A DNA stretch of 64,000 bases from Polaromonas sp. GTDB lineage: Bacteria > Pseudomonadota > Gammaproteobacteria > Burkholderiales > Burkholderiaceae_C. Below the pieces are notes generated by a model that did not search any database, was not told the DNA's origin, and saw only the letters and a program-made list of their open reading frames with translations. Location of the stretch: assembly GCF_012927485.1 (NCBI RefSeq), contig NZ_JABBPC010000028.1, positions 30,471-94,470 on the forward strand, given 5' to 3'. Both the position numbers and the translations under genes were made by a program. This document shows positions 1 through 9,503 of this stretch, one piece after another. Position 1 is the first letter of the stretch. The number at the start of each line of letters is the position of its first letter.

Positions 1-3000
1 CTATGACCGAGGTGGAAATGGTGTCGCTGCCGGGCGTTGCGCAAAAGGTTGCCACCGTGTGGACCGAAGCCGGGGTGGTCACTCAACGCGTCGCGGATGC
101 CGCCGAACGGGGCGGTTTCGTGTTTGCCGTGGACCCGACATCTGCCGAAGCCTCCTGTATCGGCGGCAATATAGCCATGAATGCAGGCGGTAAAAAGGCC
201 GTGTTGTGGGGTACTGCGCTGGACAACCTGGCCTCATGGCGCATGGTGACGCCCGAGGCCCAGTGGCTCGAAGTGACGCGCGTGGGGCACAACCTGGGCA
301 AGATTCACGACACTGAGATGGCGAGTTTTGAGCTGCAGTATTTTGAAGCCGATGGCAAAACACCGGTTCGCTCCGAACGTCTGGATATTCCAGGTAAAAC
401 CTTCCGCAAGGAAGGCTTGGGCAAGGACGTGACGGACAAGTTTTTGAGTGGCCTGCCCGGTATCCAGAAAGAAGGCTGCGATGGCCTGATCACCAGCGCG
501 CGCTGGATTGTGCACCGCATGCCTGCCCACACGCGCACGGTCTGCATGGAATTTTTTGGCCATGCCAAAGACGCGGTACCCAGCATTGTTGAAATCAAGG
601 ATTTCATGTTCGCCGAGCAAAAGCGCGGTGGTGCCATTTTGGCGGGACTCGAACATCTGGACGACCGCTACCTGCGTGCCGTCGGGTATGCCACCAAATC
701 CAAACGTGGCGGGTTGCCAAAGATGGTGCTGGTGGGCGATATCGCTGGCGACGACGCGGACGTTGTCGCCCGCGCTACCAGCGAAATTGTGCGCATTGCC
801 AACTCACGCAGCGGAGAAGGTTTTGTGGCCATCAGTCCCGAAGCGCGCAAGAAGTTCTGGCTGGATCGCAAGCGCACCGCGGCCATCTCCAAACACACGA
901 ATGCCTTCAAAATCAATGAAGATGTGGTGATCCCGTTGCCGCGTATGGCCGAGTACACCGACGGTATTGAGCAGATCAACATTGAGTTGAGCCTGCGCAA
1001 CAAGATCAAACTGTGTGACGAACTGGAAGCCTTTTTTCTCAAAGGTCACCTGGCGCTGGGTAAATCCGACGACGCCAATGACATCCCTTCAACCGAGTTG
1101 CTGGAAGATCGGGTTGGTCAGGCGCTCGCGATGATTGCCGAAGTACGTACCCTTTGGGCCGGCTGGCTGCAAGGCGTGGGCACTTATTTTCCACAGCTGC
1201 AGGACCATACCTTGCGCGCCAGTTGGAAAACGCAGATACGCGCCCGGCTTCAAGGTATTTTTGGCGGCGGCGCGTTTCTGCCTGTTCTGGAGCAATGCAA
1301 TCTTATTCATAAGCGCGTACTCAAGGGCCGCGTCTGGGCCGCATTGCACATGCATGCGGGTGACGGCAATGTGCACACCAACTTGCCGGTCAACAGCGAC
1401 GACTATGAGATGCTGCAAACCGCACACGAAGCGGTTGCGCGCATCATGGCGTTGGCCCGCTCTCTGGATGGCGTGATTTCCGGCGAGCACGGCATCGGCA
1501 TCACGAAGCTCGAATTCCTGACCGACGAAGAGCTCCGCCCGTTCACCGAGTACAAGCTGAGGGTTGATCCAGAGGGGCGCTTCAATAAGGGCAAGCTGCT
1601 ACGGAATAATGAGCATACGACGCTTTATGGGGAGGCGCTTCAAGCGGATTTGACCAATGCCTACACGCCCAGCTTCGGACTGATGGGCCATGAGTCGTTG
1701 ATCATGCAGCAATCTGACATTGGTGCGATCGCTGACAGCGTGAAGGACTGCCTTCGTTGCGGCAAATGCAAGCCGGTGTGCCCCACGCACGTGCCGCGCG
1801 CCAACTTGCTGTACAGCCCGCGTAACAAGATTCTGGCGACATCGCTATTAATCGAGGCCTTCCTGTACGAAGAGCAAACCCGGCGCGGTATCAGCATCAA
1901 ACACTGGGAAGAGTTCGAAGATGTGGCCGACCATTGCACGGTATGCCACAAGTGTCTGGCGCCTTGTCCGGTGGATATTGATTTTGGCGACGTCTCCATG
2001 AACATGCGCAATTTGTTGCGCAAGATGGGCCAGAAGTCTTTCCGGCCGGGCAATGCCGCCGCCATGTTTTTCCTCAATGCGACCAATCCGCAAACCATCA
2101 AATTCATGCGCAGTGCCATGGTCGATGTGGGCTTCAAAGCCCAGCGTCTGGCCAATAACCTGTTGCGCGGGCTGGCGCGCAAGCAGACCGCTCAGCCGCC
2201 CGCATCCGTCGGCAAGCCAGCGGTCAAAGAGCAGATCATTCACTTCATCAACAAGAAAATGCCGGGAGGCCTGCCGAAGAAAACGGCGCGGGCACTTCTC
2301 GACATTGAAGACAAGGATTACGTTCCGATTATTCGTAATCCGAAAACAACCACAGCGGAGACTGAAGCGGTATTTTATTTTCCGGGTTGCGGCTCCGAGC
2401 GGCTCTTTTCCCAAGTCGGTTTGGCGACGCAAGCCATGCTGTGGCACGCGGGTGTCCAGACCGTGTTGCCACCCGGCTACCTGTGTTGCGGTTATCCGCA
2501 GCGCGGCAGCGGACAGTTCGACAAGGCTGAAAAGATCATCACCGACAACCGCGTGCTGTTCCACCGGGTGGCCAACACTCTCAACTATCTGGACATCAAG
2601 ACCGTGGTGGTCAGCTGCGGCACTTGCTACGACCAGCTGCAGGGGTATGAGTTCGGAAAGATTTTTCCGGGTAGCCGCATCATCGATATTCACGAGTATT
2701 TGCTGGAAAAAAGCATTACGCTCAGGACCGACCAGCCTGGTAAGGGCTACCTGTACCACGATCCTTGCCACAGTCCGATGAAGCTTCAGGAACCCATGAA
2801 AACGGTCAAGGCACTGCTCGGCGATAACGTCCTCAAAAACGAGCGGTGCTGCGGAGAATCAGGCACGCTGGGCGTCACGCGCCCCGACATCTCAACCCAG
2901 ATTCGCTTTCGCAAAGAAGAAGAATTGCAAAAAGGCGAAAGCGAGTTGCGGGCTTCGGGCGCTTTGGGCGAGAAGGAAAATGTCAAGATCCTGACCAGTT

Positions 3001-3170
3001 GCCCGAGCTGCCTGCAAGGCTTGCTGCGCTATGGCAACGACATGAAAAATGGCTTGCTCGAAGCGGACTACATCGTGGTGGAAATGGCAAATCAGATACT
3101 CGGCAAGGAGTGGCTGCCAAACTACGTGGAAGCGGCTAACCACGGCGGAATCGAACGGGTTCTGGTGTAG
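1..3170 (+). CDS. FAD-linked dehydrogenase with Fe-S and CCG domains, 5' end outside window
   Basis: Large multidomain oxidoreductase of the glycolate/D-lactate dehydrogenase type (FAD_binding_4, FAD-oxidase C, two 4Fe-4S clusters, two CCG repeats), often annotated in Burkholderiales as FAD/FMN-binding oxidoreductase with DUF3683. About 1055 residues are visible. Family members run roughly 1280 or more, so the ATG at base 3 is probably internal and the N-terminus lies to the left. Seen: the flavin-site stretch with [10 protein letters not shown], ferredoxin motif [12 protein letters not shown] near residue 582, a second [12 protein letters not shown] near 645, and CCG motifs near 828 and 949. 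It probably oxidises a 2-hydroxy acid and passes electrons to quinone. The substrate cannot be read from the sequence. The HIT gene starts 4 bases after its stop, so the two are likely cotranscribed. Confidence 0.88.
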   Translation, partial: MTEVEMVSLPGVAQKVATVWTEAGVVTQRVADAAERGGFVFAVDPTSAEASCIGGNIAMNAGGKKAVLWGTALDNLASWRMVTPEAQWLEVTRVGHNLGKIHDTEMASFELQYFEADGKTPVRSERLDIPGKTFRKEGLGKDVTDKFLSGLPGIQKEGCDGLITSARWIVHRMPAHTRTVCMEFFGHAKDAVPSIVEIKDFMFAEQKRGGAILAGLEHLDDRYLRAVGYATKSKRGGLPKMVLVGDIAGDDADVVARATSEIVRIANSRSGEGFVAISPEARKKFWLDRKRTAAISKHTNAFKINEDVVIPLPRMAEYTDGIEQINIELSLRNKIKLCDELEAFFLKGHLALGKSDDANDIPSTELLEDRVGQALAMIAEVRTLWAGWLQGVGTYFPQLQDHTLRASWKTQIRARLQGIFGGGAFLPVLEQCNLIHKRVLKGRVWAALHMHAGDGNVHTNLPVNSDDYEMLQTAHEAVARIMALARSLDGVISGEHGIGITKLEFLTDEELRPFTEYKLRVDPEGRFNKGKLLRNNEHTTLYGEALQADLTNAYTPSFGLMGHESLIMQQSDIGAIADSVKDCLRCGKCKPVCPTHVPRANLLYSPRNKILATSLLIEAFLYEEQTRRGISIKHWEEFEDVADHCTVCHKCLAPCPVDIDFGDVSMNMRNLLRKMGQKSFRPGNAAAMFFLNATNPQTIKFMRSAMVDVGFKAQRLANNLLRGLARKQTAQPPASVGKPAVKEQIIHFINKKMPGGLPKKTARALLDIEDKDYVPIIRNPKTTTAETEAVFYFPGCGSERLFSQVGLATQAMLWHAGVQTVLPPGYLCCGYPQRGSGQFDKAEKIITDNRVLFHRVANTLNYLDIKTVVVSCGTCYDQLQGYEFGKIFPGSRIIDIHEYLLEKSITLRTDQPGKGYLYHDPCHSPMKLQEPMKTVKALLGDNVLKNERCCGESGTLGVTRPDISTQIRFRKEEELQKGESELRASGALGEKENVKILTSCPSCLQGLLRYGNDMKNGLLEADYIVVEMANQILGKEWLPNYVEAANHGGIERVLV

Positions 3171-3174
3171 CGCA

Positions 3175-3606
3175 ATGAAGACGGTTGCTCTTTGCCCATT
3201 GTGTGAAACCGATGGAGGTCTGATGGTTTTTCGCAACGAGCATTTGCGGGTGATTCAAGCCGACGAAGCGGGCTTTCCGGCTTTTTATCGCGTGGTCTGG
3301 AACCGGCATGTGGCGGAGTTTTCTGATCTCTTGCCAGCTGAGCGCGATATTTGCACGCGTGCAGTGGTCGAGGTCGAGCAGATCCTGATCAGTGAGCTGC
3401 GGCCCACCAAGATCAACTTGGCTGCTTTCGGAAACGCGGTGCCGCACCTGCATTGGCACGTGATTGCCCGTTTCGATTGGGACAGCCATTTTCCTTCGTC
3501 GGTCTGGAGCGCGCCGCAACGTCCGCCAGCGGTCGAAAAGTTATCGACCATCGCGTCACGTTGCTTGCAGGTCAATCGATTGATCGGCCAACAAATGGCG
3601 CACTGA
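3175..3606 (+). CDS. HIT family protein
   Basis: Histidine-triad nucleotide-binding protein of 143 residues. The signature HLHWHV sits at residues 91-96 and supplies the HxHxH catalytic triad used for nucleotide phosphoramidate or dinucleotide hydrolysis. The N-terminus carries a CPLC pair that may bind metal. The ATG at 3175 lies 4 bases after the upstream dehydrogenase stop. A longer in-frame reading would run back into that gene and was not used. The protein is cytosolic and soluble with no signal peptide. The physiological nucleotide substrate is unknown. Coupling with an FAD dehydrogenase and a DUF971 protein is a context I associate with Burkholderiales, but this was not searched. Confidence 0.9.
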   Translation: MKTVALCPLCETDGGLMVFRNEHLRVIQADEAGFPAFYRVVWNRHVAEFSDLLPAERDICTRAVVEVEQILISELRPTKINLAAFGNAVPHLHWHVIARFDWDSHFPSSVWSAPQRPPAVEKLSTIASRCLQVNRLIGQQMAH

Positions 3607-3647
3607 CGCGCCGGACGTGTTTGTTTTTTTAGAAAGAGAGATACCAC

Positions 3648-4061
3648 ATGGCAGGTCTTCAAGCCGGGGCACCGACTCCCACCGCACTGACGGTTCACAG
3701 TCAGTCCCACGTTCTCGAAATGGCTTTTTCCGACGGCGCCAAATTCAGTATTCCATTTGAATTGATGCGCGTCTACTCACCTTCCGCAGAAGTTCAGGGC
3801 CACGGGCCGGGGCAAGAAGTATTGCAAACCGGCAAGCGTGAAGTGACTATTCTCGATTTGGAACCCACTGGTAATTACGCGGTTAAACCGGTTTTTTCGG
3901 ATGGTCACGAAAGCGGGATCTTTTCCTGGGATTACTTGTATTACCTCGGATCGGAACAAAACCGCCTTTGGGACGACTACAACCGGCGCTTGCAGGCCGC
4001 AGGCATCGAGCGCGATGCACCCATGATCGATGCAAGCGGTCATGCCTGTGGCAATCACTGA
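3648..4061 (+). CDS. DUF971 domain protein
   Basis: Small protein of 137 residues matching DUF971 (the fold of the gamma-butyrobetaine hydroxylase N-terminal domain). Recognisable features are the central SDGAKFSIPFELMRVYSPSA region and the FSDGHESGIFSWDYLYYLG stretch near the C-terminal half, where the family's conserved HxSGIF(S/T)W motif lies. No catalytic residues are known for the stand-alone form. Some DUF971 proteins are linked to Fe-S cluster or Mrp/ApbC function, and that is all that can be said for role. It follows the HIT gene by 41 bases. The purine-rich stretch AGAAAGAGAG before the ATG is a plausible ribosome binding site. Confidence 0.88.
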   Translation: MAGLQAGAPTPTALTVHSQSHVLEMAFSDGAKFSIPFELMRVYSPSAEVQGHGPGQEVLQTGKREVTILDLEPTGNYAVKPVFSDGHESGIFSWDYLYYLGSEQNRLWDDYNRRLQAAGIERDAPMIDASGHACGNH

Positions 4062-4154
4062 GATTGAGGGTGATGAAGGCTCGTTTCTAGGACCTCACAG
4101 CAGGGCTGCCGATCCCAATTTACTGTTGTTTTTCCAGCATAAAATCTGGCAATA

Positions 4155-4170
4155 CCCTGGATCACCAGGG
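4155..4170 (+). other. Perfect hairpin upstream of ubiE
   Basis: CCCTGG and CCAGGG (4155-4160, 4165-4170) flank ATCA, giving a 6-bp stem with a 4-base loop, 43 bases before the ubiE ATG. A smaller GGGC-TTT-GCCC hairpin follows at 4188-4198. There is no T-run, so a classical terminator is unlikely. It could be a leader structure or an operator for the ubi run. Confidence 0.35.
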
Positions 4171-4212
4171 GTCGTCACGATCAATTCGGGCTTTGCCCTC
4201 TAGTATCCATTT

Positions 4213-4944
4213 ATGACAAGTACCCATTTCGGCTTTGAATCGGTGGACGAGCAGGACAAGGCACGCCGCGTCCGCAGTGTGTTCGATTCCGTAGCGCCCA
4301 AATACGACGTAATGAACGACCTGATGTCACTGGGTCTTCATCGAGCTTGGAAGGCTTACACCGTGATGGTGGCCAACGTCAAAGAGGGCCAGCAAGTGCT
4401 TGATATTGCGGGTGGGACAGGTGATTTGGCGTTGGCGTTCGCGCCCCAGGTCGGAGCCAGCGGGCGTGTGGTGCACACCGACATTAACGAAGCGATGCTC
4501 CGGGAAGGGCGCAACCGACTGCTGGACGCCGGTGTAAGCCTGCCGACATTGGTTTGCGACGCTGAACGGTTACCGTTTCCGGATGCCAGTTTTGATTTGG
4601 TGACAGTGGCATTCGGGTTGCGCAACATGACACATAAAGAGGCGGCCCTGCTTGAAATGAATCGGGTGCTGAAGGCGGGCGGAAAACTGTTGGTTTTGGA
4701 GTTTTCTAAGGTGGCCAAGCCGCTGGAAAAGATTTATGACTGGTATTCATTCAAGGTATTGCCCAAGCTCGGAAAATTGGTGGCCAATGATGATTCGAGT
4801 TACCAGTACCTGGCCGAGTCCATTCGAATGCATCCCAGCCAAGAAGAACTCAAAGCCCTTATGCGGAAAAGCGGCTTTGGTCATGTGGACTATCACAACA
4901 TGGCGGGCGGTGTGGTGGCGTTGCATGTTGGAATCAAGTGTTGA
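4213..4944 (+). CDS. ubiE: UbiE C-methyltransferase (ubiquinone/menaquinone)
   Basis: SAM-dependent methyltransferase of 243 residues that C-methylates 2-polyprenyl-6-methoxy-benzoquinol (and demethylmenaquinol where present) in ubiquinone synthesis. Motif [14 protein letters not shown] binds [23 protein letters not shown] near residue 24 and [20 protein letters not shown] are family signatures, and length matches the usual ~245-250. It heads a run ubiE, Tim44-like, ubiJ, ubiB on the same strand, which supports the ubiquinone assignment. It acts in the cytosol at the membrane-associated Ubi complex. Confidence 0.97.
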   Translation: MTSTHFGFESVDEQDKARRVRSVFDSVAPKYDVMNDLMSLGLHRAWKAYTVMVANVKEGQQVLDIAGGTGDLALAFAPQVGASGRVVHTDINEAMLREGRNRLLDAGVSLPTLVCDAERLPFPDASFDLVTVAFGLRNMTHKEAALLEMNRVLKAGGKLLVLEFSKVAKPLEKIYDWYSFKVLPKLGKLVANDDSSYQYLAESIRMHPSQEELKALMRKSGFGHVDYHNMAGGVVALHVGIKC

Positions 4945-5005
4945 AGTGTTTTTTAGGCCTTGAATTGCGCTCGCTGCGTAATTAAGTTGTGATTAAGGAG
5001 ACTAT

Positions 5006-6004
5006 ATGAAAATTTGGTCAGTAATTCTTCCCGCGGTGCTCGCCGTAACCCTGGCTTTGGCAGGAACTGCGGCTGACGCCAAGCGGATGGGCGGTGGCAC
5101 GTCCTTTGGCCGGCAGTCGTCCAACGTGACACAGCGTCAAACGGCCCCGAGCAATACGAATTCTGCAGTTAAGCCGGCGGCCCCGGCCGCAACACCGGCT
5201 CCTGTGGCACCGAGAAAACCATGGGGCGCCATGTTGGGCGGTCTTGCAGCGGGCTTGGGCCTGGCGTGGCTGGCATCGTCATTGGGCTTGGGAGGAGCAC
5301 TCGGTCAGATCATCATGTTTGCCTTGCTGGCGGTGGTCGTTATGGGGGTGATTGGCTTCGTGATGCGCCGGCTGAAGGGTGGGGCGGGCAACGCCTCAAG
5401 CGGCGCGTCTTCGCAATCGCCCTTTGCTTTCCAGGGAGCCGGTAGCCCCACCAATGCCACCGCTCCTAAAAGCTACAACCCCGGAAACGTCGGCAATGAC
5501 GCATCAGCGCGGCCCTGGGAGCGCAGCGGCACGGCCTTTGATGCCAACAGGCCTCAAGCCGGTGCGCCTGAGGCTGGATCCATGATCGGGTCGACGCTGC
5601 TGGGGTCCCAGTCCTGGGGCGTTCCGGCAGGTTTTGATGCCGAAGGTTTCCTTAAAGCGTGCAAATTGAATTTCGTGACGCTGCAAGACGCCTGGGATCG
5701 CTCGGACATTCAGAATTTGCGCGCCATGATGACGGACGACATGCTCCAGCAGATAAAGACTCAACTGGGCGATCGGGAATCGCATACCGGCGGCGTCGCC
5801 AATAAAACCGAGGTGGTGATGCTTGATGCAAAGCTTCTCGGCATCGAGGAGCTTGACGATGTGTACATGGCCAGCGTGGAGTTCTCCGGCATGATCCGAG
5901 AAGACGCGTCTGCAGGCGCCAGCCCTTTCCGGGAAGTCTGGAACATGACCAAGCCGCGCAGCGGTGGGGGATGGCTGGTTGCTGGCGTACAGGCATTGCA
6001 GTAA
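5006..6004 (+). CDS. Tim44-like domain membrane protein
   Basis: Protein of 332 residues with an N-terminal signal or anchor segment (about residues 5-25), a Pro/Ala-rich linker, a hydrophobic double segment around residues 73-122 and a C-terminal Tim44-like domain (about 200-332) ending in the family pattern FREVWNMTKPRSGGGWLVAGVQ. In mitochondria Tim44 domains tether import machinery. The bacterial role is not established. It sits between ubiE and ubiJ. An ideal Shine-Dalgarno AAGGAG (4995-5000) stands 5 bases before the ATG. Location between Ubi genes suggests a membrane role in the same operon, which is inference from position only. Confidence 0.85.
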   Translation: MKIWSVILPAVLAVTLALAGTAADAKRMGGGTSFGRQSSNVTQRQTAPSNTNSAVKPAAPAATPAPVAPRKPWGAMLGGLAAGLGLAWLASSLGLGGALGQIIMFALLAVVVMGVIGFVMRRLKGGAGNASSGASSQSPFAFQGAGSPTNATAPKSYNPGNVGNDASARPWERSGTAFDANRPQAGAPEAGSMIGSTLLGSQSWGVPAGFDAEGFLKACKLNFVTLQDAWDRSDIQNLRAMMTDDMLQQIKTQLGDRESHTGGVANKTEVVMLDAKLLGIEELDDVYMASVEFSGMIREDASAGASPFREVWNMTKPRSGGGWLVAGVQALQ

Positions 6005-6111
6005 TTTGAATGCAAAAACGATTTAATGCGGGATAGCCGGCAACATGAACTAACGGGTAAGTGAAGGGCACTTGAGGCAAAGGCCTTTTTATCCTGCAAA
6101 ATCGGGGACGT

Positions 6112-6759
6112 ATGAATAACACGTCCCCTTTTCCTTTTTTAGAGTCCCTCGTCAGTCGTTTTCAGCCTCCCGCCTGGGTGGTTGACGAAGGCCAGCAGCG
6201 ACTGGTGCTTTTTTTGAACCATGTCCTGATGCAGGAAAAACAGGCGCAAGACCGGCTGTTACGGCAAAAGGGTCGCGTCGTCCATGTTCGATGGGGTTTG
6301 TTTGCGGTGGATTTGGTGGTCACCCCCGCCGGGCTCGTTGACCGAGCCCCACCCTCCGCGAAACCGGATCTTTTGCTGTCGTTGGTCACCGAGTCGCCGC
6401 TGGTGATGGTGCAGTCTGCTTTGGCTGGCAAGGCGCCCCCGGTCAAAATCGAAGGAGATGTTCAACTGGCAGCCGAGGTAGGATGGCTGGCCGAAAATCT
6501 CCGATGGGATGCAGAAGAAGATCTGTCCCGCCTGGTGGGCGATGCACCAGCACATGCGCTGGCCGACACGGGTCGGCGGCTGATGGTTGGCCTGAAACAG
6601 TTTCTGGCTCGAGCGCCTCAGCCGCCGGCCTCTTATTCTTCTACAGCGCCGACTCCCGGGCCGGAACGCAGCGGCGTATCGCCCCAAGGTGAATCAGTGC
6701 CTTCGGTGAGCGAAGCTAAAGACGGAGGGGCTGGCGCCACCGCAAAGGGTTCTGAATGA
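6112..6759 (+). CDS. ubiJ: Ubiquinone biosynthesis accessory factor UbiJ (SCP2 domain)
   Basis: Protein of 215 residues with an SCP2-like lipid-binding domain in its first half and a low-complexity Pro/Ser-rich tail after about residue 160. UbiJ binds hydrophobic quinone intermediates in the Ubi metabolon with UbiK. The assignment rests on fold pattern (a stretch with [14 protein letters not shown], then [28 protein letters not shown]) and on its position directly before ubiB, which it overlaps by the 4-base ATGA. That overlap points to translational coupling. Sequence conservation in UbiJ is low, so context carries weight. Confidence 0.85.
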   Translation: MNNTSPFPFLESLVSRFQPPAWVVDEGQQRLVLFLNHVLMQEKQAQDRLLRQKGRVVHVRWGLFAVDLVVTPAGLVDRAPPSAKPDLLLSLVTESPLVMVQSALAGKAPPVKIEGDVQLAAEVGWLAENLRWDAEEDLSRLVGDAPAHALADTGRRLMVGLKQFLARAPQPPASYSSTAPTPGPERSGVSPQGESVPSVSEAKDGGAGATAKGSE

Positions 6760-8309
6760 GCAGGTTCTTCAGGGGCTGTTTTATCGCCTGGACTGTTTTT
6801 CGGTTCGGTCTTGATGAATTGGTCCTGTCAAGCTTCGAACGGCCCTGGGTCCGATTGCTGACTCGCCTTGTCTCGGTGGGACGAAATCTGAAAGCGCCGC
6901 GTGGGGAGCGCCTGCGAGAGGCGCTCGAACGGTTGGGCCCGATTTTCGTCAAGTTTGGGCAGGTGATGTCTACCCGCCGCGACTTGCTGCCCCCAGATAT
7001 CGCTGACGAACTTGCACGCCTGCAGGATCGGGTGCCGCCTTTCGAATCCGCCGTAGCGGTTGCGATTATCGAAAAAGCGTTTGGCAGGCCTTTAAACCGC
7101 ATCTTTGCGACCTTTGAGCAGACACCCATCGCTAGCGCGTCGATTGCCCAGGTTCACTTTGCCACCCTGCCTGATGGCCGCGAAGTGGCGGTCAAGGTTT
7201 TGCGGCCCAACATGAAGCCTGCCATCGAAAAGGATCTGGCGCTGTTGCACATGATGGCTGGCTGGGCCGAAAGGGCATCGGCGGATGGCAAGCGACTCAA
7301 GCCTCGTGAAGTGGTGGCAGAGTTCGACAAATATCTTCATGACGAGCTGGATTTAGTGCGCGAGGCTTCCAATGCCGCGCAACTGCGACGCAATATGCAG
7401 AGCCTGAATCTCGTGATGATTCCCGAGATGTATTGGGACTACTGCATGCCGGATGTCATGGTGATGCAGCGCATGAAAGGTGTGCCCATAGGCCAGACGC
7501 AGCGATTGCGCGATGCGGGGGTGGACATGAAGAAGTTGGCACGCGACGGTGTCACGATTTTCTTCACTCAGGTCTTTCGTGATGGCTTTTTCCATGCGGA
7601 CATGCACCCAGGCAATATTCAGATCAGTTTGGCACCTGAGACATTCGGGCGCTATATTTCGCTCGATTTCGGGATTGTGGGTACGCTCACCGAAGTGGAC
7701 AAAGAGTATTTAGCGCAAAATTTCAGCGCTTTTTTCCAGCGCGACTATAAACGCGTGGCCGAGTTGCATCTTGAGTCTGGCTGGGTACCTGCCACGACCC
7801 GTGTAGATGAACTGGAGGCCGCTATACGGGCCTGCTGTGAGCCCTATTTCGACCGCCCTCTGAAAGAACTTTCGCTCGGTCTGGTGTTGATGCGGCTGTT
7901 TCAAACCTCACGCCGTTTTCAGGTAGAAATTCAGCCTCAGTTGGTGCTGCTGCAAAAAACCCTTCTCAACATCGAAGGTTTGGGGCGTGATCTTGATCCC
8001 GACCTGGACCTATGGAGCACTGCAAAGCCATTTCTTGAACGGTGGATGCTGGAGCAGGTGGGGCCTGAAAAGCTACTGGCTCAGCTGAAAGCCGAGGCGC
8101 CGACCTACGCAAAACTTCTGCCCGGCCTGCCACGTTTGCTGTCGCAATATCTGAAAGCTGTCCCCGGGCTGAACCGCCGCGAGCTTAACGAACTGCTGGC
8201 CGAACAAAAGCGGACCAACAAACTCCTGCAAAGCCTGATTTATGGCGGCTTGGGCTTTGTACTGGGCTTGATCGCGATGCAATTCGTGCTCAGGATTCGC
8301 GTTTTCTGA
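6756..8309 (+). CDS. ubiB: UbiB ABC1-type atypical kinase
   Basis: ABC1/ADCK-family protein kinase-like ATPase of 517 residues needed for ubiquinone synthesis. The family KxGQ motif is present ([15 protein letters not shown], near residue 65), along with the Ala-rich nucleotide loop region, the catalytic HADMHPGN motif and LDFGIVG metal-binding motif near the centre. A hydrophobic C-terminus ([18 protein letters not shown]) provides the membrane anchor. Length agrees with the ~520-545 usual for the family. The start overlaps ubiJ by 4 bases. It probably uses ATP hydrolysis to extract or present lipid intermediates to soluble Ubi enzymes. Confidence 0.96.
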   Translation: MSRFFRGCFIAWTVFRFGLDELVLSSFERPWVRLLTRLVSVGRNLKAPRGERLREALERLGPIFVKFGQVMSTRRDLLPPDIADELARLQDRVPPFESAVAVAIIEKAFGRPLNRIFATFEQTPIASASIAQVHFATLPDGREVAVKVLRPNMKPAIEKDLALLHMMAGWAERASADGKRLKPREVVAEFDKYLHDELDLVREASNAAQLRRNMQSLNLVMIPEMYWDYCMPDVMVMQRMKGVPIGQTQRLRDAGVDMKKLARDGVTIFFTQVFRDGFFHADMHPGNIQISLAPETFGRYISLDFGIVGTLTEVDKEYLAQNFSAFFQRDYKRVAELHLESGWVPATTRVDELEAAIRACCEPYFDRPLKELSLGLVLMRLFQTSRRFQVEIQPQLVLLQKTLLNIEGLGRDLDPDLDLWSTAKPFLERWMLEQVGPEKLLAQLKAEAPTYAKLLPGLPRLLSQYLKAVPGLNRRELNELLAEQKRTNKLLQSLIYGGLGFVLGLIAMQFVLRIRVF

Positions 8310-8447
8310 GGGCAGCCGCGTCAAGCCACGCGCTTTCGGAGGTGTCAGGGCTATTCACTGCGGCCGCGGTGCAACCCTTATAATTAAAGGCTTTGCACCT
8401 CCTCGCCCGTAGCGTGCCTTAACTTCCAAGACATCACCTCTAGCACT

Positions 8448-8819
8448 ATGCCAATCTACGCCTATAAATGCGAGTCCTGTGGGTATGCCAAGGACACCTT
8501 GCAAAAAATGTCGGATGCGCCTTTGACAGTCTGCCCCCAGTGCGGAAAGCCCAGCTTTAAAAAGCAGGTCACGGCAGCTGGCTTCCAGCTCAAGGGCTCG
8601 GGCTGGTATGTGACCGATTTCCGCGGTGGCAATAGCGGGGCGCAAAGCTCCAAGTCCGCCGATTCCGAGCCGCCAGGCACCGCGGCTGGGGACGGCAAAG
8701 CCGCCGATGCCAGCGCAGCGAGTACTCCGGCTGGCACTCCGGTGGCTGCTACCCCTGCGGCGGCACCTGTAGCGCCAGCCAGCAAGGCCGCAAACGGCGA
8801 ATCTTCTTCCAAAGCCTAG
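8448..8819 (+). CDS. FmdB family zinc-ribbon protein with Ala-rich tail
   Basis: Protein of 123 residues. The first ~45 are an FmdB/CxxC_CXXC_SSSS zinc ribbon with paired CESC and CPQC motifs starting MPIYAYKCESCG. The rest after about residue 65 is a low-complexity Ala/Pro/Thr/Ser tail, likely disordered. FmdB proteins are putative regulators of unknown mechanism. The gene lies just before the DUF502 gene and the aspS gene, an order I recall as common in Burkholderiales. Its stop meets the next gene's start region without a gap. Confidence 0.9.
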   Translation: MPIYAYKCESCGYAKDTLQKMSDAPLTVCPQCGKPSFKKQVTAAGFQLKGSGWYVTDFRGGNSGAQSSKSADSEPPGTAAGDGKAADASAASTPAGTPVAATPAAAPVAPASKAANGESSSKA

Positions 8820-8821
8820 TG

Positions 8822-9451
8822 ATGAGCTCCATTCGCCGTTGGCTTTTAGCCGGACTCCTGGTGCTGGTGCCCTTGGGTATTACCCTGGGTGTGCTCGACT
8901 GGATTGTTGGAACGTTAGACAAGACGCTGTTGATTCTTCCGTCCGCCTGGCATCCCGACAAGCTGCTGGGTTTTCATATTCCTGGATTCGGCGTGTTGCT
9001 AACCTTGGGGATTGTGCTGCTGATGGGCGCCATCGCCAGCAACTTCTTCGGCAAGAAGCTGGGTGGCTGGGGCAATTCCCTGCTGCGCCGTATTCCTATT
9101 GTGCGGTCCATTTATTCCAGCGTGAAGCAGGTCTCAGATACCTTGTTTTCAGAAAATGGCAACGCCTTTCGCAAGGCTTTACTGGTGCAGTGGCCGCGTG
9201 AAGGCGTCTGGACAATTGGTTTCCTGACGGGTGTGCCCGGCGGGGATGTGATTAACCATTTGCACGGCGACTATCTGAGTGTCTATGTTCCGACGACGCC
9301 GAACCCAACCGGTGGCTACTTCGTGATGCTGAAAAAATCGGACTGCATTGAATTGAAAATGAGTGTCGATCAGGCGCTGACTTACGTGATTTCAATGGGC
9401 GTTGTCGTTCCTGCAAGGCCTGTTGCTCAACCGCTGACTCCCCCTCTATAG
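8822..9451 (+). CDS. DUF502 membrane protein
   Basis: Integral membrane protein of 209 residues matching DUF502. Two transmembrane segments are visible near residues 8-30 ([20 protein letters not shown]) and 55-78 ([20 protein letters not shown]). A conserved soluble part follows, with [19 protein letters not shown] and a [13 protein letters not shown] stretch typical of the family. Function is unknown. A GTG at 8819 overlapping the FmdB stop by one base is an alternative start directly preceding the ATG used here. It is close-packed with the gene before and 52 bases from aspS. Confidence 0.9.
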   Translation: MSSIRRWLLAGLLVLVPLGITLGVLDWIVGTLDKTLLILPSAWHPDKLLGFHIPGFGVLLTLGIVLLMGAIASNFFGKKLGGWGNSLLRRIPIVRSIYSSVKQVSDTLFSENGNAFRKALLVQWPREGVWTIGFLTGVPGGDVINHLHGDYLSVYVPTTPNPTGGYFVMLKKSDCIELKMSVDQALTYVISMGVVVPARPVAQPLTPPL

Positions 9452-9503
9452 ACGGCGAAACTGCAAAACTGCGCGAGAGGCGCTGAAAGTTAAAGTTTTT
9501 TTT

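Noticed and set aside
1848..2771. 307-codon minus-strand frame inside the first dehydrogenase gene
   Set aside because: Antisense to conserved Fe-S and CCG motifs, with no recognisable protein.
6070..6095. AGGC-AAAG-GCCT followed by five T before ubiJ as a terminator
   Set aside because: The stem is only 4 bp and it lies inside an otherwise continuous ubi gene run; too weak to list.
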